NCBI GenBank assembly: GCA_016124495.1
Contig: WGNP01000003.1
Span: 412,616 to 476,615 of the forward strand
Length of the DNA: 64,000 bases
Source: Hyphomonas sp.
GTDB lineage: Bacteria; Pseudomonadota; Alphaproteobacteria; Caulobacterales; Hyphomonadaceae
Reading direction: 5' to 3'
Below the pieces are notes generated by a model. The model was given only the letters and a program-made list of their open reading frames with translations. It made no database searches and was not told the origin of the DNA. Positions within the stretch are counted from its first letter, which is position 1. Each line of letters begins with the position of its first letter. The position numbers and the translations under genes were made by a program. Positions 35,345 through 45,171 of this stretch are shown here, one piece after another.

Positions 35345-36530
35345 GCCCCAGCTTCTTCAGGGGCGATCCCAGCGCCCCGCTGACGAGGGCTGCCAGGATC
35401 GGCGGTGCAGGCCAGAGTTTCGAGATGGGCGCCACCAGCCGGTCGCGCAGCCAGGGCAGGAGCCGCGAATCTGACTGGTAAACCGGCGTGAAGGCCGAGG
35501 TCATCAGCTGGTAGAGGCGCACATGAGATGCGCGCTGGCGCACATACATTGCGGCGATGTCTGTTGCTTCACCACCGACCTGCACCGCACGGGCGAGGGC
35601 GCAGGCATCAAGCAGTGCCATGTTCGCGCCCTGTCCGAGCTGCGGGCTGGCGGCGTGCCAGCTGTCACCAAGATGGATGAGACGGCCTTCGGCGGCCGGC
35701 CAGTGCGTGCGGTGGCGGTAGCGGGCAAAGGTCAGCTGCTCATGATCCGTGATCTGATCTACCAGCATTGCCGTTTCCGGCCAGAGGGCACGGGCGGCGT
35801 CCTTCCAGTGAACCAGCGGGGCGGCGCGGAATTCGGCATGCGCGTCGCCGCGGATCGACCAGAAATAGGTGAGGCTCTGTGCTGCGCCGGCGTGCGCGCG
35901 TCCGGAGGGCATGACGCCGGCCATCTTGCGGGCCGCTTCGTAGCGCTGCTCCAGAGCCGTGCTGTCAAAGGGGCCTGCGTCCGGCCAGGGCAACGTGGCC
36001 CAGAGCGCGCCATAGGGAAGCTTTTTAACCGGCGCCGAAGACAGCGGCGAGCGCACGCCCAGCGCGTCGATCACAAGGTCAAACGGTCCGTGTGCGCCGC
36101 GGGCGGCATCAGCAAACGTACCGCTTGATGCATTTGCTGCGGTGATGCGAGCGCCGGTGAATATGCGCGCGCCGCTTGCGACGGCCGCCTCATGGAGCAG
36201 CGCGAAGACGGACGCGCGCTGGATACCGATGCCGCAAAGGCCGTCGCGCAGGGCGCCGTAGCGCACATCCAGCACGGCGCGCCCGGTTTCGGCCGAGACA
36301 CCCCAAAGCCGCGCGATCGGCGCGCCGAGTGCCTGCGCCCGTTCACGCAGGCCCAGCTGGGCGAGGATGACGAGACCTGTTTCCTGCAGCATCAGGCCGG
36401 AGCCCACCGGACCGGCGGCCTCGAACTGGTCGAATACCGTGACACGGTGCCCCTGCCGCGCCAGAAAGGCGCCAGCGGCCAGGCCGCCAATTCCGGCGCC
36501 GGCGATTCCGATGGAAAGCGTTCGACTCAT
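35328..36530 (-). CDS. FAD-dependent monooxygenase, PHBH-like
   Basis: A 400-residue class A flavoprotein monooxygenase. The Rossmann motif IGIAGAGIGGLAAGAFLARQG is at the N-terminus and the FAD motif GRLIHLGDSWHAASPQLGQGANMALLDA near residue 290. The family's DG fingerprint in the middle is changed (ALGVRSPLS). It would use NAD(P)H and oxygen to hydroxylate an aromatic or quinone substrate; ubiquinone hydroxylases are relatives, but the substrate is not shown. The ATG at 36530 opens the Rossmann fold. It is divergent from the SDR gene at 36609. Confidence 0.85.
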   Translation of the reverse strand: MSRTLSIGIAGAGIGGLAAGAFLARQGHRVTVFDQFEAAGPVGSGLMLQETGLVILAQLGLRERAQALGAPIARLWGVSAETGRAVLDVRYGALRDGLCGIGIQRASVFALLHEAAVASGARIFTGARITAANASSGTFADAARGAHGPFDLVIDALGVRSPLSSAPVKKLPYGALWATLPWPDAGPFDSTALEQRYEAARKMAGVMPSGRAHAGAAQSLTYFWSIRGDAHAEFRAAPLVHWKDAARALWPETAMLVDQITDHEQLTFARYRHRTHWPAAEGRLIHLGDSWHAASPQLGQGANMALLDACALARAVQVGGEATDIAAMYVRQRASHVRLYQLMTSAFTPVYQSDSRLLPWLRDRLVAPISKLWPAPPILAALVSGALGSPLKKLGLSADR

Positions 36531-36608
36531 CTGCCTGTTTAGCCCTGCTCCTTGTGTGTTGCGCAAGTCTGCGCGAGAGTGAGTTCCGAAAAGAAACGGG
36601 AGAGAGCG

Positions 36609-37340
36609 ATGTCCAGGGGTGCAGCCTTGATTGTCGGAGCCGGCGACGCGACTGGCGGGGCCATCGCAAAGGCCTTTGCACGCGAGGGGCTGACCGCCTG
36701 TGTGACCCGCCGCGCCCGCAATCTTAGTTCCCTTGCGACGCTTGTCTCCGAAATCGAAGCGGAGGGCGGTCAGGCGCGCGCCTTCGGTGTCGATGCACGT
36801 GAGGAGGAGGCGACGATCGCACTGGTCGACCAGATCGAGGCTGAGGTCGGCCCGCTGGAAGTCTGTGTATTCAATATCGGCGCGAATGTCCGCTTCGGTA
36901 TCACCGACACGACGGCGCGCGTCTATCAAAAGGTCTGGGAGATGGCGGCCTATTCCGGCTTCCTCGCTGGGCGCGAAGCGGCGCGTGTGATGAAGCCGAG
37001 GGGGCGCGGTACGATCCTGTTGACGGGCGCCACCGCCGGAGTGCGCGGGCGTGAAGGATTTTCAGCCTTCGCCGGCGCCAAGCACGCGCTGCGGGCGCTC
37101 GCCCAGTCAATGGCGCGCGAGCTCGGGCCGCAGGGCATACATGTGGCGCATATCGTCATCGACGGCGCCATCGACAGCCAGTTCATCCGCGATAACCTTC
37201 CGGATGCGGACGAACGCCGGGTGCGCGACGGCCTGCTTATCCCGGACGAGATTGCCAAGAACTATGTCTGGCTGCACCGCCAGCACCGCTCCGCCTGGAC
37301 GCACGAGCTGGACCTCAGGCCCTGGAACGAGACGTGGTGA
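36609..37340 (+). CDS. Non-canonical SDR family protein
   Basis: A 243-residue Rossmann protein with cofactor motif GAGDATGGAIA. The usual NNAG is replaced by FNIGANV, and the catalytic Tyr position is Phe154 (FAGAK, with Lys158). The Ser of the triad is replaced in LLTGATAG. The conserved later segment RALAQSMARELGPQGIHVAHIVIDGAID is typical of a subgroup of SDR proteins that share these changes. The changed triad suggests non-redox use or a different chemistry. GGGAGAGAGCG precedes the ATG. Confidence 0.82.
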   Translation: MSRGAALIVGAGDATGGAIAKAFAREGLTACVTRRARNLSSLATLVSEIEAEGGQARAFGVDAREEEATIALVDQIEAEVGPLEVCVFNIGANVRFGITDTTARVYQKVWEMAAYSGFLAGREAARVMKPRGRGTILLTGATAGVRGREGFSAFAGAKHALRALAQSMARELGPQGIHVAHIVIDGAIDSQFIRDNLPDADERRVRDGLLIPDEIAKNYVWLHRQHRSAWTHELDLRPWNETW

Positions 37341-37347
37341 GCCTGGC

Positions 37348-38433
37348 CTAGTCGAGCCCGCCAGGCCAGGCCTGTTGTTGCACGGGCCCGTCGCGGGTCA
37401 GTTCTTCGACGCGTACCGTACGAACGTGAAGCAGGATGTCATCGCCTGAAGCAGCATCTACCGCGTCGTCCAGAAGGGCCATGTCTGCAGGCGAGAAGGA
37501 TGCAGGCGAACGGATGACGGCGAAGGCGGCCGCGCGCTGCTCCGCGTCATCCTCGAAGCGAAGTTCGATGACCCGGGCGCCGGGATAGCGCTCCAGCACG
37601 CGGCTCAGCGCCTGCTGCGCCCGGTTGCGGAGCGAGACCTCGCTGACAGCCCGGTGGAGGGCGCCTGCGAGATAAACGCTGAGCCCTCCAAGCAGCACGA
37701 GCGCAATGATCCGCGCCGTCCAGGACACGGTTGCCTTACCGCCGCGGAAAACCGCACGATACCCACGCGCGAGAAAGACCAGCATGGCCGCCACGGCGAT
37801 GGCAATCAGGTTCGTCAGGAAGAGCAGGAAAGCACCGCCCGCGAGCCCGGGCTGGCCATGCGCAAACAAGATGCCGCACGCCGTAAGAGGCGGGCAAAGC
37901 GCGGTGGCGATCGCAACCCCGACCACCGCGCTCGATATTCTTGGCGCGGTCATCGCGTAGGCACCGGCAGCGCCGCCGACGAGCGCAATCATCAGGTCGA
38001 GCAGGTTCGGCGCCGTCCGTGCCAGCACCTGCTCGCCAATGGCAATATCCTTGTGCAGAAGTCCGAGGCCGAACCCGATGGACAGCACCCAGGCCGCGCC
38101 AAGCGCCTCGGCCACGAAGGCGCGGCTCAGGAGGCGCGTATTCGCCTCTGCCATGGCAAGGCCGAGCCCCAGGATCGGGCCGTAAAGCATGGCAATCAGC
38201 ATCGCGCCGATGATCACCGCAACCGAATCGGCGAGCAGGCCATAGCCTGCAATCAGCGTCGCGGCGGCGTTCATGATAAAATAGGACGATGACAAGCCTG
38301 CCCCGGCGGTGACAGCAGCGCGCACATCTTCCTGCCGGGCAGAAGGCTCGCGATCGAACGTGAAGATACCGGCCAGCCCGCCCCGATCCTGCCGGGCCGC
38401 TTTCGTTTCTCCGGTCGTCTTCAGCTCGGTCAT
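37348..38433 (-). CDS. DUF389 membrane protein
   Basis: A 361-residue polytopic membrane protein with about six to eight hydrophobic helices and a soluble C-terminal domain. It has the family core (SSSYFIMNAAATLIAGYGLL, AVIIGAMLIAMLYGPILGLGLAM). A later segment, GVAIATALCPPLTACG, is also characteristic. DUF389 proteins are of unknown function. The gene ends eight bases beyond the convergent SDR gene stop. Confidence 0.88.
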   Translation of the reverse strand: MTELKTTGETKAARQDRGGLAGIFTFDREPSARQEDVRAAVTAGAGLSSSYFIMNAAATLIAGYGLLADSVAVIIGAMLIAMLYGPILGLGLAMAEANTRLLSRAFVAEALGAAWVLSIGFGLGLLHKDIAIGEQVLARTAPNLLDLMIALVGGAAGAYAMTAPRISSAVVGVAIATALCPPLTACGILFAHGQPGLAGGAFLLFLTNLIAIAVAAMLVFLARGYRAVFRGGKATVSWTARIIALVLLGGLSVYLAGALHRAVSEVSLRNRAQQALSRVLERYPGARVIELRFEDDAEQRAAAFAVIRSPASFSPADMALLDDAVDAASGDDILLHVRTVRVEELTRDGPVQQQAWPGGLD

Positions 38434-38460
38434 GGCGTCACCTGGCAGATCGGGATTCGG

Positions 38461-39630
38461 TCAGACCATGCCCGAATCAGTGGGCAGGCCAAAGAGGATG
38501 CGGCCGGTGAGTTCCAACGTCGAAGGCGCGGTTACGATATGCTGCGTGATGGCGTGGGCATCCCGGAAGCGGCGTTGCAGGTCGCTGGATTCGAACAGGG
38601 CCGCGCCGCCGCCGAGATCGTAGAGCGTGCGGCAGATATCAGCTCCAGTGCGCGTCATATGCGTGCAGGCGAGGCGCAGGTCCGCGCGGATCTCCATCGG
38701 GATTTCGTCTGACTGCTCAGCGATGGCCCACACACGGTCGATCTCCGAGAAGAGGTAGGCGCGCGCTGCGCGCCACTGGGCTTCGCAGGTTGCATAAGCG
38801 GCCTGCATGGATTGGCGCTCTGACAGCGTCTTCGCCGAGCCCTGGCTCTTCTTGACGGTGGCGAGGTCATAGAAGGCGTCCAGCGCGCCGCGGGCGTTGC
38901 CGAGCGCCACGCCGCAAACGCCGAGCGCGAGCAGGCCGAAGGCTGGGAACTTGAACAGCGCGCCAGCCTCGTTCGGCCTGTCCGACACAAGCGAAACCGA
39001 CCGGCCTTTCGGTACGAGCAGGTCCTTCACTTCGATATCGCCGGAGCCCGTGCCCTTGAGGCCCATCACATGCCAGGTGTCGTGCAGCACGGCGTCGGAA
39101 GCCGGGAAGACCATCATGCGGGCGTCCGGCGCGCCCGAGGCGAGGCGTTTCATTTCGCCGTTTTCCCAGATCGTGCAGCCACCGCAGAGCCAGGTGCAGT
39201 TGGCCGAGCCTGAGCCCCACTGCCAGCGCCCGGTGACGCGGTAGTGATCGGCCTCGACAATGGCCCGGCCCATCGGCGCGAAAACGCCGCCGGTGATTGC
39301 CATCGGATCGGCGTAAATTTCCTCAGCATGAACGGGCGCCATGTAGGCTGCATTCAACGCCGTTGTGGAGGCAATCATCGCACACCAGCCTGCGCTGGCG
39401 TTCGCGCGCGCAATGATCTCGGTGATCTCGACGATCTCGCGCGGCGTGGCTTCAAGGCCGCCAAAGCGTTTCGGCGTCACCATGCGCAGCACGCCGGCAG
39501 CGGCAAGCTTCTGGGCAAGGTCGGCCGGCAGGCGGCGCGCCTCTTCCATCTCGGCGGCACGGGCAGCGAGTTCCGGCAGCAGCGGCTGGATGGCGGCGAT
39601 GGGGTCGTTTGACTGGAATGTGTCGGGCAT
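38461..39630 (-). CDS. Acyl-CoA dehydrogenase-fold flavin monooxygenase
   Basis: A 389-residue protein of the group D flavin monooxygenase/acyl-CoA dehydrogenase fold (HsaA/DszC/HpaB-like). The N-terminal helical domain is followed by a beta domain (YRVTGRWQWGSGSANCTWLCGG, MGLKGTGSGDIEVKD). The C-terminal helices contain CRTLYDLGGGAALFESSDLQRRFRDAHAITQHIV, typical of oxygenases that need a reductase. No catalytic Glu of beta-oxidation dehydrogenases is evident. It could act in aromatic or steroid catabolism; no reductase is adjacent. Confidence 0.82.
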   Translation of the reverse strand: MPDTFQSNDPIAAIQPLLPELAARAAEMEEARRLPADLAQKLAAAGVLRMVTPKRFGGLEATPREIVEITEIIARANASAGWCAMIASTTALNAAYMAPVHAEEIYADPMAITGGVFAPMGRAIVEADHYRVTGRWQWGSGSANCTWLCGGCTIWENGEMKRLASGAPDARMMVFPASDAVLHDTWHVMGLKGTGSGDIEVKDLLVPKGRSVSLVSDRPNEAGALFKFPAFGLLALGVCGVALGNARGALDAFYDLATVKKSQGSAKTLSERQSMQAAYATCEAQWRAARAYLFSEIDRVWAIAEQSDEIPMEIRADLRLACTHMTRTGADICRTLYDLGGGAALFESSDLQRRFRDAHAITQHIVTAPSTLELTGRILFGLPTDSGMV

Positions 39631-39760
39631 GGGGGAAACGCTAGCCTTTTTCCGCGTGGCTTCAAAGTGTCAGTTCGTGACTCACGCGGGGTCAGCATTG
39701 CTGGCCTGTTGCCCGGCGCCTACACTCGCCCCGAACAACCAGATTCACGGGGTGCGCCAC

Positions 39761-40573
39761 ATGACCGACCAGCTGCTGGAAACCTTCGAGGATGGCATAG
39801 CCACCCTGACCATGAACCGTCCGGAGGCGCGCAACGCGCTTACAGGAGAACTGCTAGACGCGCTCGCCGACGCGGTGCCGCGCCTCGCGCTTGATCCCAA
39901 GGTGCGCGTGGTCGTGCTGACCGGCGCTGGCGGGGCGTTTTGTGCGGGCGGCGATGTCAAAGGCTTTGTGGCCGCGCCAACCGGCACATCCGGAAAGACC
40001 GAGGCTCCGTTCAGCATGGAGCAGCGGATCGCCGGCCTTCGCAAGGGCATGGAGACCGCCAAATGGCTGCATGAGATGCCGAAGCCGACGCTCGCCGTGA
40101 TGCCTGGCCCGGCTGCCGGTGCGGGCCTGTCTCTGGCACTCGCCTGCGATATACGCATCTGCACGACCACCGCCAAGCTGACGACGGCCTTCTCCAAGAT
40201 CGGTGCAAGCGGCGATTACGGCGGCTCGTATTTCCTCACCAAGCTGGTCGGCGAGGCGAAGGCGCGGGAGATGTACTTTACAGCCGACGTTATCTCAGGC
40301 GAGGAGGCCGCACGGCTGGGTATCGTCAACGAGGCCGTCGCACCGGAACAGTTTGAAGAGGCCGCGAAGAAAAAGGCGCGCTATCTGGCCGGGCTGCCCA
40401 CCGTGGCGATCGGCTACATGAAGAAGAACCTGAACCTTGCCGCCAGCGCGACGCTTTCCGAAGTGCTGGACATGGAAGCGGCCCATATGGTGCGCACGAT
40501 GATGACCGACGATCACAAGGCCGCGTCTCTGGCCTTCGTCGAAAAGCGCCCGCCGGTCTTCAAGGGACACTAG
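39761..40573 (+). CDS. Enoyl-CoA hydratase/isomerase
   Basis: A 270-residue crotonase-fold protein. The oxyanion hole is formed by GAGGAFCAGGDVKGF (around residues 56-70) and PGPAAGAGLSLALACD (around 119-134). The usual Glu pair of hydratases is altered: FSKIGASGDYGG has Gly/Asp in place of the second Glu, so an isomerase or hydrolase is possible. Start is ATG 39761; the longer frame from 39365 is antisense to the dehydrogenase-fold gene. The acyl-CoA substrate is unknown. Confidence 0.9.
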   Translation: MTDQLLETFEDGIATLTMNRPEARNALTGELLDALADAVPRLALDPKVRVVVLTGAGGAFCAGGDVKGFVAAPTGTSGKTEAPFSMEQRIAGLRKGMETAKWLHEMPKPTLAVMPGPAAGAGLSLALACDIRICTTTAKLTTAFSKIGASGDYGGSYFLTKLVGEAKAREMYFTADVISGEEAARLGIVNEAVAPEQFEEAAKKKARYLAGLPTVAIGYMKKNLNLAASATLSEVLDMEAAHMVRTMMTDDHKAASLAFVEKRPPVFKGH

Positions 40574-40577
40574 CGGG

Positions 40578-40925
40578 TCAGAGTTTCAGTTCGCCGTGCA
40601 GCTTCGGCGGTGCAGCGTGGCGCCAGGACATCACGAGCGCTGAGCGGAGCGTGGTCGCATCGCAGGCCTTGAGGCGGATCGACGTCGCGCCCTTCTCGCC
40701 CCACTTGTTGGGCACCGGGGAGAAGATGTCCGGCTCCGCCTCGCACAGCATCCGCTGCTCGTCGACCGTCAGGAAGACGTTCAAGAATTCATGGTGGGGC
40801 GGCAGGGTACAGAAGATCTTGCCCTTCGGCGCATCGACCCGGAAGCTCGCCCAGTCGAAGTGTGGGCGCTCCAGCGCGCGGGGCAAGGCGAGCGCGGCCT
40901 TCCGCAGGTTCGCCGGCGTGGTCAT
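40578..40925 (-). CDS. MmcQ/YjbR family protein
   Basis: A 115-residue protein of the MmcQ/YjbR double-wing family (LPRALERPHFDWASFRVD, KIFCTLPPHHEFLNVFL, KWGEKGATSIRLKACD, LRSALVMSWRHAAP). The fold is seen in putative DNA-binding or nucleotide-related proteins and is often a stand-alone gene of unknown role. The ATG at 40925 overlaps the stop of the upstream DUF3667 gene (ATGA), so it is translated with it. Confidence 0.85.
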   Translation of the reverse strand: MTTPANLRKAALALPRALERPHFDWASFRVDAPKGKIFCTLPPHHEFLNVFLTVDEQRMLCEAEPDIFSPVPNKWGEKGATSIRLKACDATTLRSALVMSWRHAAPPKLHGELKL

Positions 40926-42028
40926 AGCGACAGCGCGCCGAGGATCACTGCCGTAAGGAGCCCGCACATCAGCATGAAGAGATAGACTACATCGAGCGTT
41001 ATCGTCCGCAGAACCGAAGAATAACCACTGCGTCCATAGACGACGCGGTGGAGCCGGTAGAGATACCAGTTAGAATAGATGAGCAGCGCGAGTGCAACCC
41101 AGCCGGCGCCGATGAGCAGCGAGACTAGGAAGCCCACCGACATCGCGAAGAACAGCGCCGAATGGAAATGCAGCGACACGATCAGATGGTCGAAAAACAG
41201 GAACTGGCGGCGCCAGAAATAGGTCAGCGCCAGTAGCAGCGCATAGACCGGCAGCAGCACGAACATCAGGCGCGGAATCCATTCCTGCGTCTGCCGGGCA
41301 AGGCGCGCGGGATCTTCCATCACATCGGCAAACTCGGCTGCGTCTTTATTCCCGGCCTCGCCCGCGTCGCGCGCGGCATCAATGGCAGACTGCGGCACGA
41401 AGCCCACCCATTCCTCCTCCGGGGCCGGTTCGGCTTCAGTCGGCGGCGCATCACCCGGCGCTGCGGGCGGTTCAGGCACAAGACCCGGGAGGTCGCCTTT
41501 CCAGGCTGCATCCGGGTCTTCCAGCACCTCCAGGGCCTGCTGGTATTCCGCCTCGGTGATCTCACCTCCCTCGAATGACTTCTCGACCTCGGCCCGCGCC
41601 TCTTCCATCGACGGCGAGTTGTTGAAACTGACCGTTGCCTGCCCCGTGATCAGCGGCATCACGACGAAGAAGATGAGCGAGGCGAGCACATAGAGGCGGA
41701 AGGCCGGAATGAAACGTGCCCGCTTGCCATCGAGGTAGGCGCGCGTCATCCGGCCCGGGCGCAGCATCAGGTCCGGCAAGGTGCGCGCGATGCGGCCATC
41801 GAGCGAGAAAAAGGTCTCGAGACTTTCCCCCACAAGCGACCAGAACGGGCGCCGGATACTGTGCGCGCTCTGTCCGCATTCATGACAGAACTCGCCGGCC
41901 AGCAGGACGCCGCAGTTGAGGCACTCGGAGTCGATCACGGGGGCCGTCTTGCCGGGGAGGCTGGCCGCCGCATCGGCTGCGGCATGTTCGATGGCTGTGT
42001 CTGCGGCCGTACCGAATTCGTCACTCAT
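40922..42028 (-). CDS. DUF3667 zinc-ribbon membrane protein
   Basis: A 368-residue membrane protein. A zinc ribbon (CLNCGVLLAGEFCHECGQ, residues ~36-53) precedes a conserved SFFSLDGRIARTLPDLMLRPGRM-like region (FFSLDGRIARTLPDLML) and then transmembrane helices (RLYVLASLIFFVVMPL and three or four near the C-terminus). A Pro/Glu-rich linker (PEPPAAPGDAPPTEAEPAPEEE) separates them. The domain is common in proteobacteria and Bacteroidetes, with unknown function. Start at 42028; the longer in-frame extension looks non-coding. Confidence 0.88.
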   Translation of the reverse strand: MSDEFGTAADTAIEHAAADAAASLPGKTAPVIDSECLNCGVLLAGEFCHECGQSAHSIRRPFWSLVGESLETFFSLDGRIARTLPDLMLRPGRMTRAYLDGKRARFIPAFRLYVLASLIFFVVMPLITGQATVSFNNSPSMEEARAEVEKSFEGGEITEAEYQQALEVLEDPDAAWKGDLPGLVPEPPAAPGDAPPTEAEPAPEEEWVGFVPQSAIDAARDAGEAGNKDAAEFADVMEDPARLARQTQEWIPRLMFVLLPVYALLLALTYFWRRQFLFFDHLIVSLHFHSALFFAMSVGFLVSLLIGAGWVALALLIYSNWYLYRLHRVVYGRSGYSSVLRTITLDVVYLFMLMCGLLTAVILGALSL

Positions 42029-42107
42029 GGCCGCAATCCCGATCGTACCCCACTTGTTTTCACAGGTACTCGGCCGCCGCGCAATCTGCTTCTTGCGTGA
42101 GGGGCGT

Positions 42108-43007
42108 CTAGCGGAAGATTTTCGGTTTGTTGGCCTGGAACCGCACACCAGCCGCCCGGTAGCGCGGCGCCTTGCCGTCCGGGGCGAGCGCGTAGGTCTG
42201 CTCGCGCAGGAACTCCATCAGGCCGCGCCGTTTTCCAGCCGCCTCGAGAATGTCCGGGCTGAGTGTCTCGCCGACCTCGACCCGCAGCGTCTTGCCCATC
42301 CGGCGGCGCACTTCGCGGAAGACGAGCGCGAGGCGCAGCTCCAGCGACAGATGCGAGGCGATCTGGAAGAGGCGTGAATTCTGGCCATCAAAGAAGATCG
42401 GCGTGACGTGGGCATGGCTTTGCGTGATCAGCTTCGCCGTGAACGGCTTCCACTCGTCATCGACCGCCAACGGATCGAAGGGGCGCGGCGTCGTCGCCAC
42501 GCCGCCGCTCGGAAACACGACGATGCAACCGCCACCTTTGACGTGCGCGAGGGCGTCCCGGCGCATGGCAACATTTGCATCAATGGCCTCTCGCGTGCCG
42601 GCAAAATCCACCGGCAGAAGATAAGGGCGTGCTTCCGGGATACCGTCCAGAACGGAGTTGGTCAGCACCTTGAAGTCTGGCCGGCGCAAACTGATCAGCC
42701 AGCTGATGACCAGGCCATCAAGCACGCCGAACGGATGGTTCGCCACCACGACAAGTGGCCCTTCGCGGGGGATCTGCGCATGCTTGCTGGCGGAGAACTG
42801 AACATCCAGATCAAGCAGCCGGATCGCCGCTTCGAAGAAAGGCACATCGCGCGCGAGATAAGCGCGGTAATGGTCATAGAGCCGTTTGATCTTGGGCTGA
42901 CCGGACAGCCGCTCCACCGCCTGCACGAGGCGCCGCTTCACCGGGTCCTCGAAATAGGCGGCGTAGGAAAGTTCAGGCTCGGTCTGGCTGATGGTCAAAG
43001 CCGCCAC
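42108..43007 (-). CDS. Lysophospholipid acyltransferase-like protein
   Basis: A 299-residue PlsC/LPLAT-type acyltransferase. The catalytic motif reads NHPFGVLDG (His-x5-Asp, one residue longer than the usual HX4D), with later motifs FPSGGVATTPRP and FKVLTNSVLDGIPEARPY. This is the hemolysin-like subgroup that acylates lysophospholipids or ornithine lipids. No transmembrane helix is obvious. The gene overlaps the upstream acyl-CoA dehydrogenase gene by 13 bases, so the two are linked. Confidence 0.82.
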   Translation of the reverse strand: MAALTISQTEPELSYAAYFEDPVKRRLVQAVERLSGQPKIKRLYDHYRAYLARDVPFFEAAIRLLDLDVQFSASKHAQIPREGPLVVVANHPFGVLDGLVISWLISLRRPDFKVLTNSVLDGIPEARPYLLPVDFAGTREAIDANVAMRRDALAHVKGGGCIVVFPSGGVATTPRPFDPLAVDDEWKPFTAKLITQSHAHVTPIFFDGQNSRLFQIASHLSLELRLALVFREVRRRMGKTLRVEVGETLSPDILEAAGKRRGLMEFLREQTYALAPDGKAPRYRAAGVRFQANKPKIFR

Positions 43008-44155
43008 ATCCGTGCAAGGTTGTTCTTCTGCATGTCGGACGAGCCGCCGACGATGGGCATGCTGAGCAGGTCGCGCAGGTTGCGCTCGATGTCGTAGGCA
43101 TCCGACAGGCCGTAAGCCCCTATCACCTGCTGGCAGGCAAGGCCGATCTCGGCACCGGTATCGGCGACATAGAGCTTTGCCATCGCCGTCTCCGCCGAAC
43201 AGGGCTGGCCTTCACTCGCGAGCCAGGCAGCATGGTAGAGCATATGTCGGCAGGCGGCGAGTTTGGTCCGTGCTGTGACGAGCTTGTGCGCGACCGCCTG
43301 GTGCTTGCCGATGGGCTTGCCAAACTGCACGCGCTCTCCGGCATACTTCCAGGCCTCTTCCAGCGCCGCGCGGGCGATGCCATAGGCGACCGCCGTGATC
43401 TCTATCTTTTCGACATCCAGCGCGCGGCCCGCCAGGGCTTGCCAGCCCTGGTTCCATTTCTCAGGCCCGCCGACGATGGCGCTTTCCGGCAGGCGGACAT
43501 CATCAAGATAAACGTCCATCGAATGCGTATAGCGAAGGTTCGCGTGCTCAATGGCCTGCATTGTGACGCCCTTGGCATTCGTTGGCACAAGGACGAATGT
43601 GAGATTGCCATGCCGGTCACCCGGCTCGCCGGAGCGGCAGAGGCAGTAGATGTAGTCCGCCCAATCGGCGCCCGTGCACCAGCGCTTGGCGCCCGTGATG
43701 ATGAGTTCGCCGTCCTTGCGTTCAACCCGCGTCTCGACACTCGGGAGATCCCCGCCGACATTCGGCTCCGAGAGGCCATAAGCGAGGAAAATCTCGCCGC
43801 GCGCGAGCTTCGGCAGAAGCGCCTCTTTCTGTTCCTTCGATCCGTTCTCGGAAATGTTCAGCCCGCCATAGAAGGCGGCATGGATGTATGGGCCTGCCAT
43901 GCTCGATCCGCCCTGGCACAATTCGTCGATAACGGCGGCGGCGGCGTAGATGTCCTCCCCCTGCCCGCCATACTCTTCCGGGATGGTCAGCCCGATCAGC
44001 CCCATCTGCGCGATCTCGCGGAAGAGCGCGCGGTCCCAGGTCGCCGCCTTGTCCCATTCGCGCCGTTTCTCCCGCGGCATCTTCTCGGCCACCCAGCGCG
44101 ACAGCTGGCGGCGGATTTCGGTGACGTGGCCGGGTTCGGGGGCGAAACTGTTCAT
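42995..44155 (-). CDS. Acyl-CoA dehydrogenase
   Basis: A 386-residue FAD-dependent dehydrogenase catalysing alpha-beta desaturation of acyl-CoAs. It has the typical segments [42 protein letters not shown] and [16 protein letters not shown]. The C-terminal [21 protein letters not shown] is the usual FAD-binding region. The catalytic Glu aligns near the Ala-Tyr-Gly-Leu segment. The ATG at 44155 overlaps the metA stop (ATGA), so the gene is under the metA SAM-II switch unless it has an internal promoter. Confidence 0.93.
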   Translation of the reverse strand: MNSFAPEPGHVTEIRRQLSRWVAEKMPREKRREWDKAATWDRALFREIAQMGLIGLTIPEEYGGQGEDIYAAAAVIDELCQGGSSMAGPYIHAAFYGGLNISENGSKEQKEALLPKLARGEIFLAYGLSEPNVGGDLPSVETRVERKDGELIITGAKRWCTGADWADYIYCLCRSGEPGDRHGNLTFVLVPTNAKGVTMQAIEHANLRYTHSMDVYLDDVRLPESAIVGGPEKWNQGWQALAGRALDVEKIEITAVAYGIARAALEEAWKYAGERVQFGKPIGKHQAVAHKLVTARTKLAACRHMLYHAAWLASEGQPCSAETAMAKLYVADTGAEIGLACQQVIGAYGLSDAYDIERNLRDLLSMPIVGGSSDMQKNNLARMWRL

Positions 44156-45087
44156 ATTGCTGTTGTCACCTGCCTGCCGATTTCGTCAAGCGCGAACGGT
44201 GTGGTCTGGTAGGTCTGATTGATCCAGTTGCCGAACAGCAGATGCGCATGGCTGCGCCAGCGGTTCAGCGGCGGGCGCGCCGGATCGTCGCCGGGGAAAT
44301 AATTGTGGGGCACCGCGATTGGCAGGCCCTGGGACACGTCGCGCTCATACTCCTCCTTCAGGGAGAACGAATCATACTCGACATGGTTGAACATGTAGAG
44401 GCTGCGGCGCGCGGCGTCCTGCAACAGGCACGGCCCGGTCTTCTCGCAATCGACCAGCAGGTCCAGCGCCGGGCGCGCCAGCACATCTTCGCGGCGCACC
44501 TCGGTCCAGCGCGAGACGGGGATGAGGAAATCGTCCGAAAAGCCTGAGAGGAAAGGCGAGGCCTGCGCGAGGTTCCTCTGCCGGAATACGCCGAAGGCTT
44601 TCTGGTCCAGGTGGTACTTCGGCAGGCGGTGGAAATGCCAGGCCGCGGCCATCGCGCCCCAGCAGATATAAAAGGGCGAATGCACATTTGTCCGTGTCCA
44701 GTCGAATATCCCTACAAGCTCATCCCAGTAGGTCACCTCTTCGAACGGCATCTGCTCGACCGGCGCGCCGGTGACGATGAACCCGTCGAACTTCCGTTCC
44801 CGGATTTCCGCCCAGGTCTGGTAGAAGCTGATCAGGTGCTCGGCAGACGTGTTCTTCGGCTGGTGCCCACCAACGCGCACGAGCGTCAGCTCCACCTGCA
44901 GCGGCGAGGCGCCGATCAGCCGCGCCAGCTGCGTCTCGGTACGGATCTTGTTCGGCATCAGGTTGAGCAGGCCAATCTGCAGCGGGCGGATATCCTGACG
45001 CACGGCGTCCGTCTCGCGCATCACGGCCACGCCTTCGCGCGTCAGCGTCTCAGCAGCTGGAAGCGTATCGGGAACCCGGATCGGCAT
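44152..45087 (-). CDS. metA: Homoserine O-acyltransferase, MetA type, predicted acetyl-specific
   Basis: Acylates homoserine in methionine synthesis (311 residues). The catalytic Cys142 is in [13 protein letters not shown], with the His in the later ARHSRH-type segment replaced by local HNYF context. Residue 111 is Glu ([12 protein letters not shown]). In this family Glu111 is linked to acetyl-CoA use and Gly111 to succinyl-CoA, so acetyl is predicted. The gene is preceded at 45172-45223 by a SAM-II riboswitch and by its own promoter. It is the first gene of a metA-acyl-CoA dehydrogenase-acyltransferase run. Confidence 0.95.
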   Translation of the reverse strand: MPIRVPDTLPAAETLTREGVAVMRETDAVRQDIRPLQIGLLNLMPNKIRTETQLARLIGASPLQVELTLVRVGGHQPKNTSAEHLISFYQTWAEIRERKFDGFIVTGAPVEQMPFEEVTYWDELVGIFDWTRTNVHSPFYICWGAMAAAWHFHRLPKYHLDQKAFGVFRQRNLAQASPFLSGFSDDFLIPVSRWTEVRREDVLARPALDLLVDCEKTGPCLLQDAARRSLYMFNHVEYDSFSLKEEYERDVSQGLPIAVPHNYFPGDDPARPPLNRWRSHAHLLFGNWINQTYQTTPFALDEIGRQVTTAI

Positions 45088-45171
45088 GGCAAAACGTTCC
45101 TGTCGGCCCGCTTAGGACTAAAAACGCATCGTATCGGGGAGAAAGGCGGGGGCGTATCCCGCATCTCGGCC

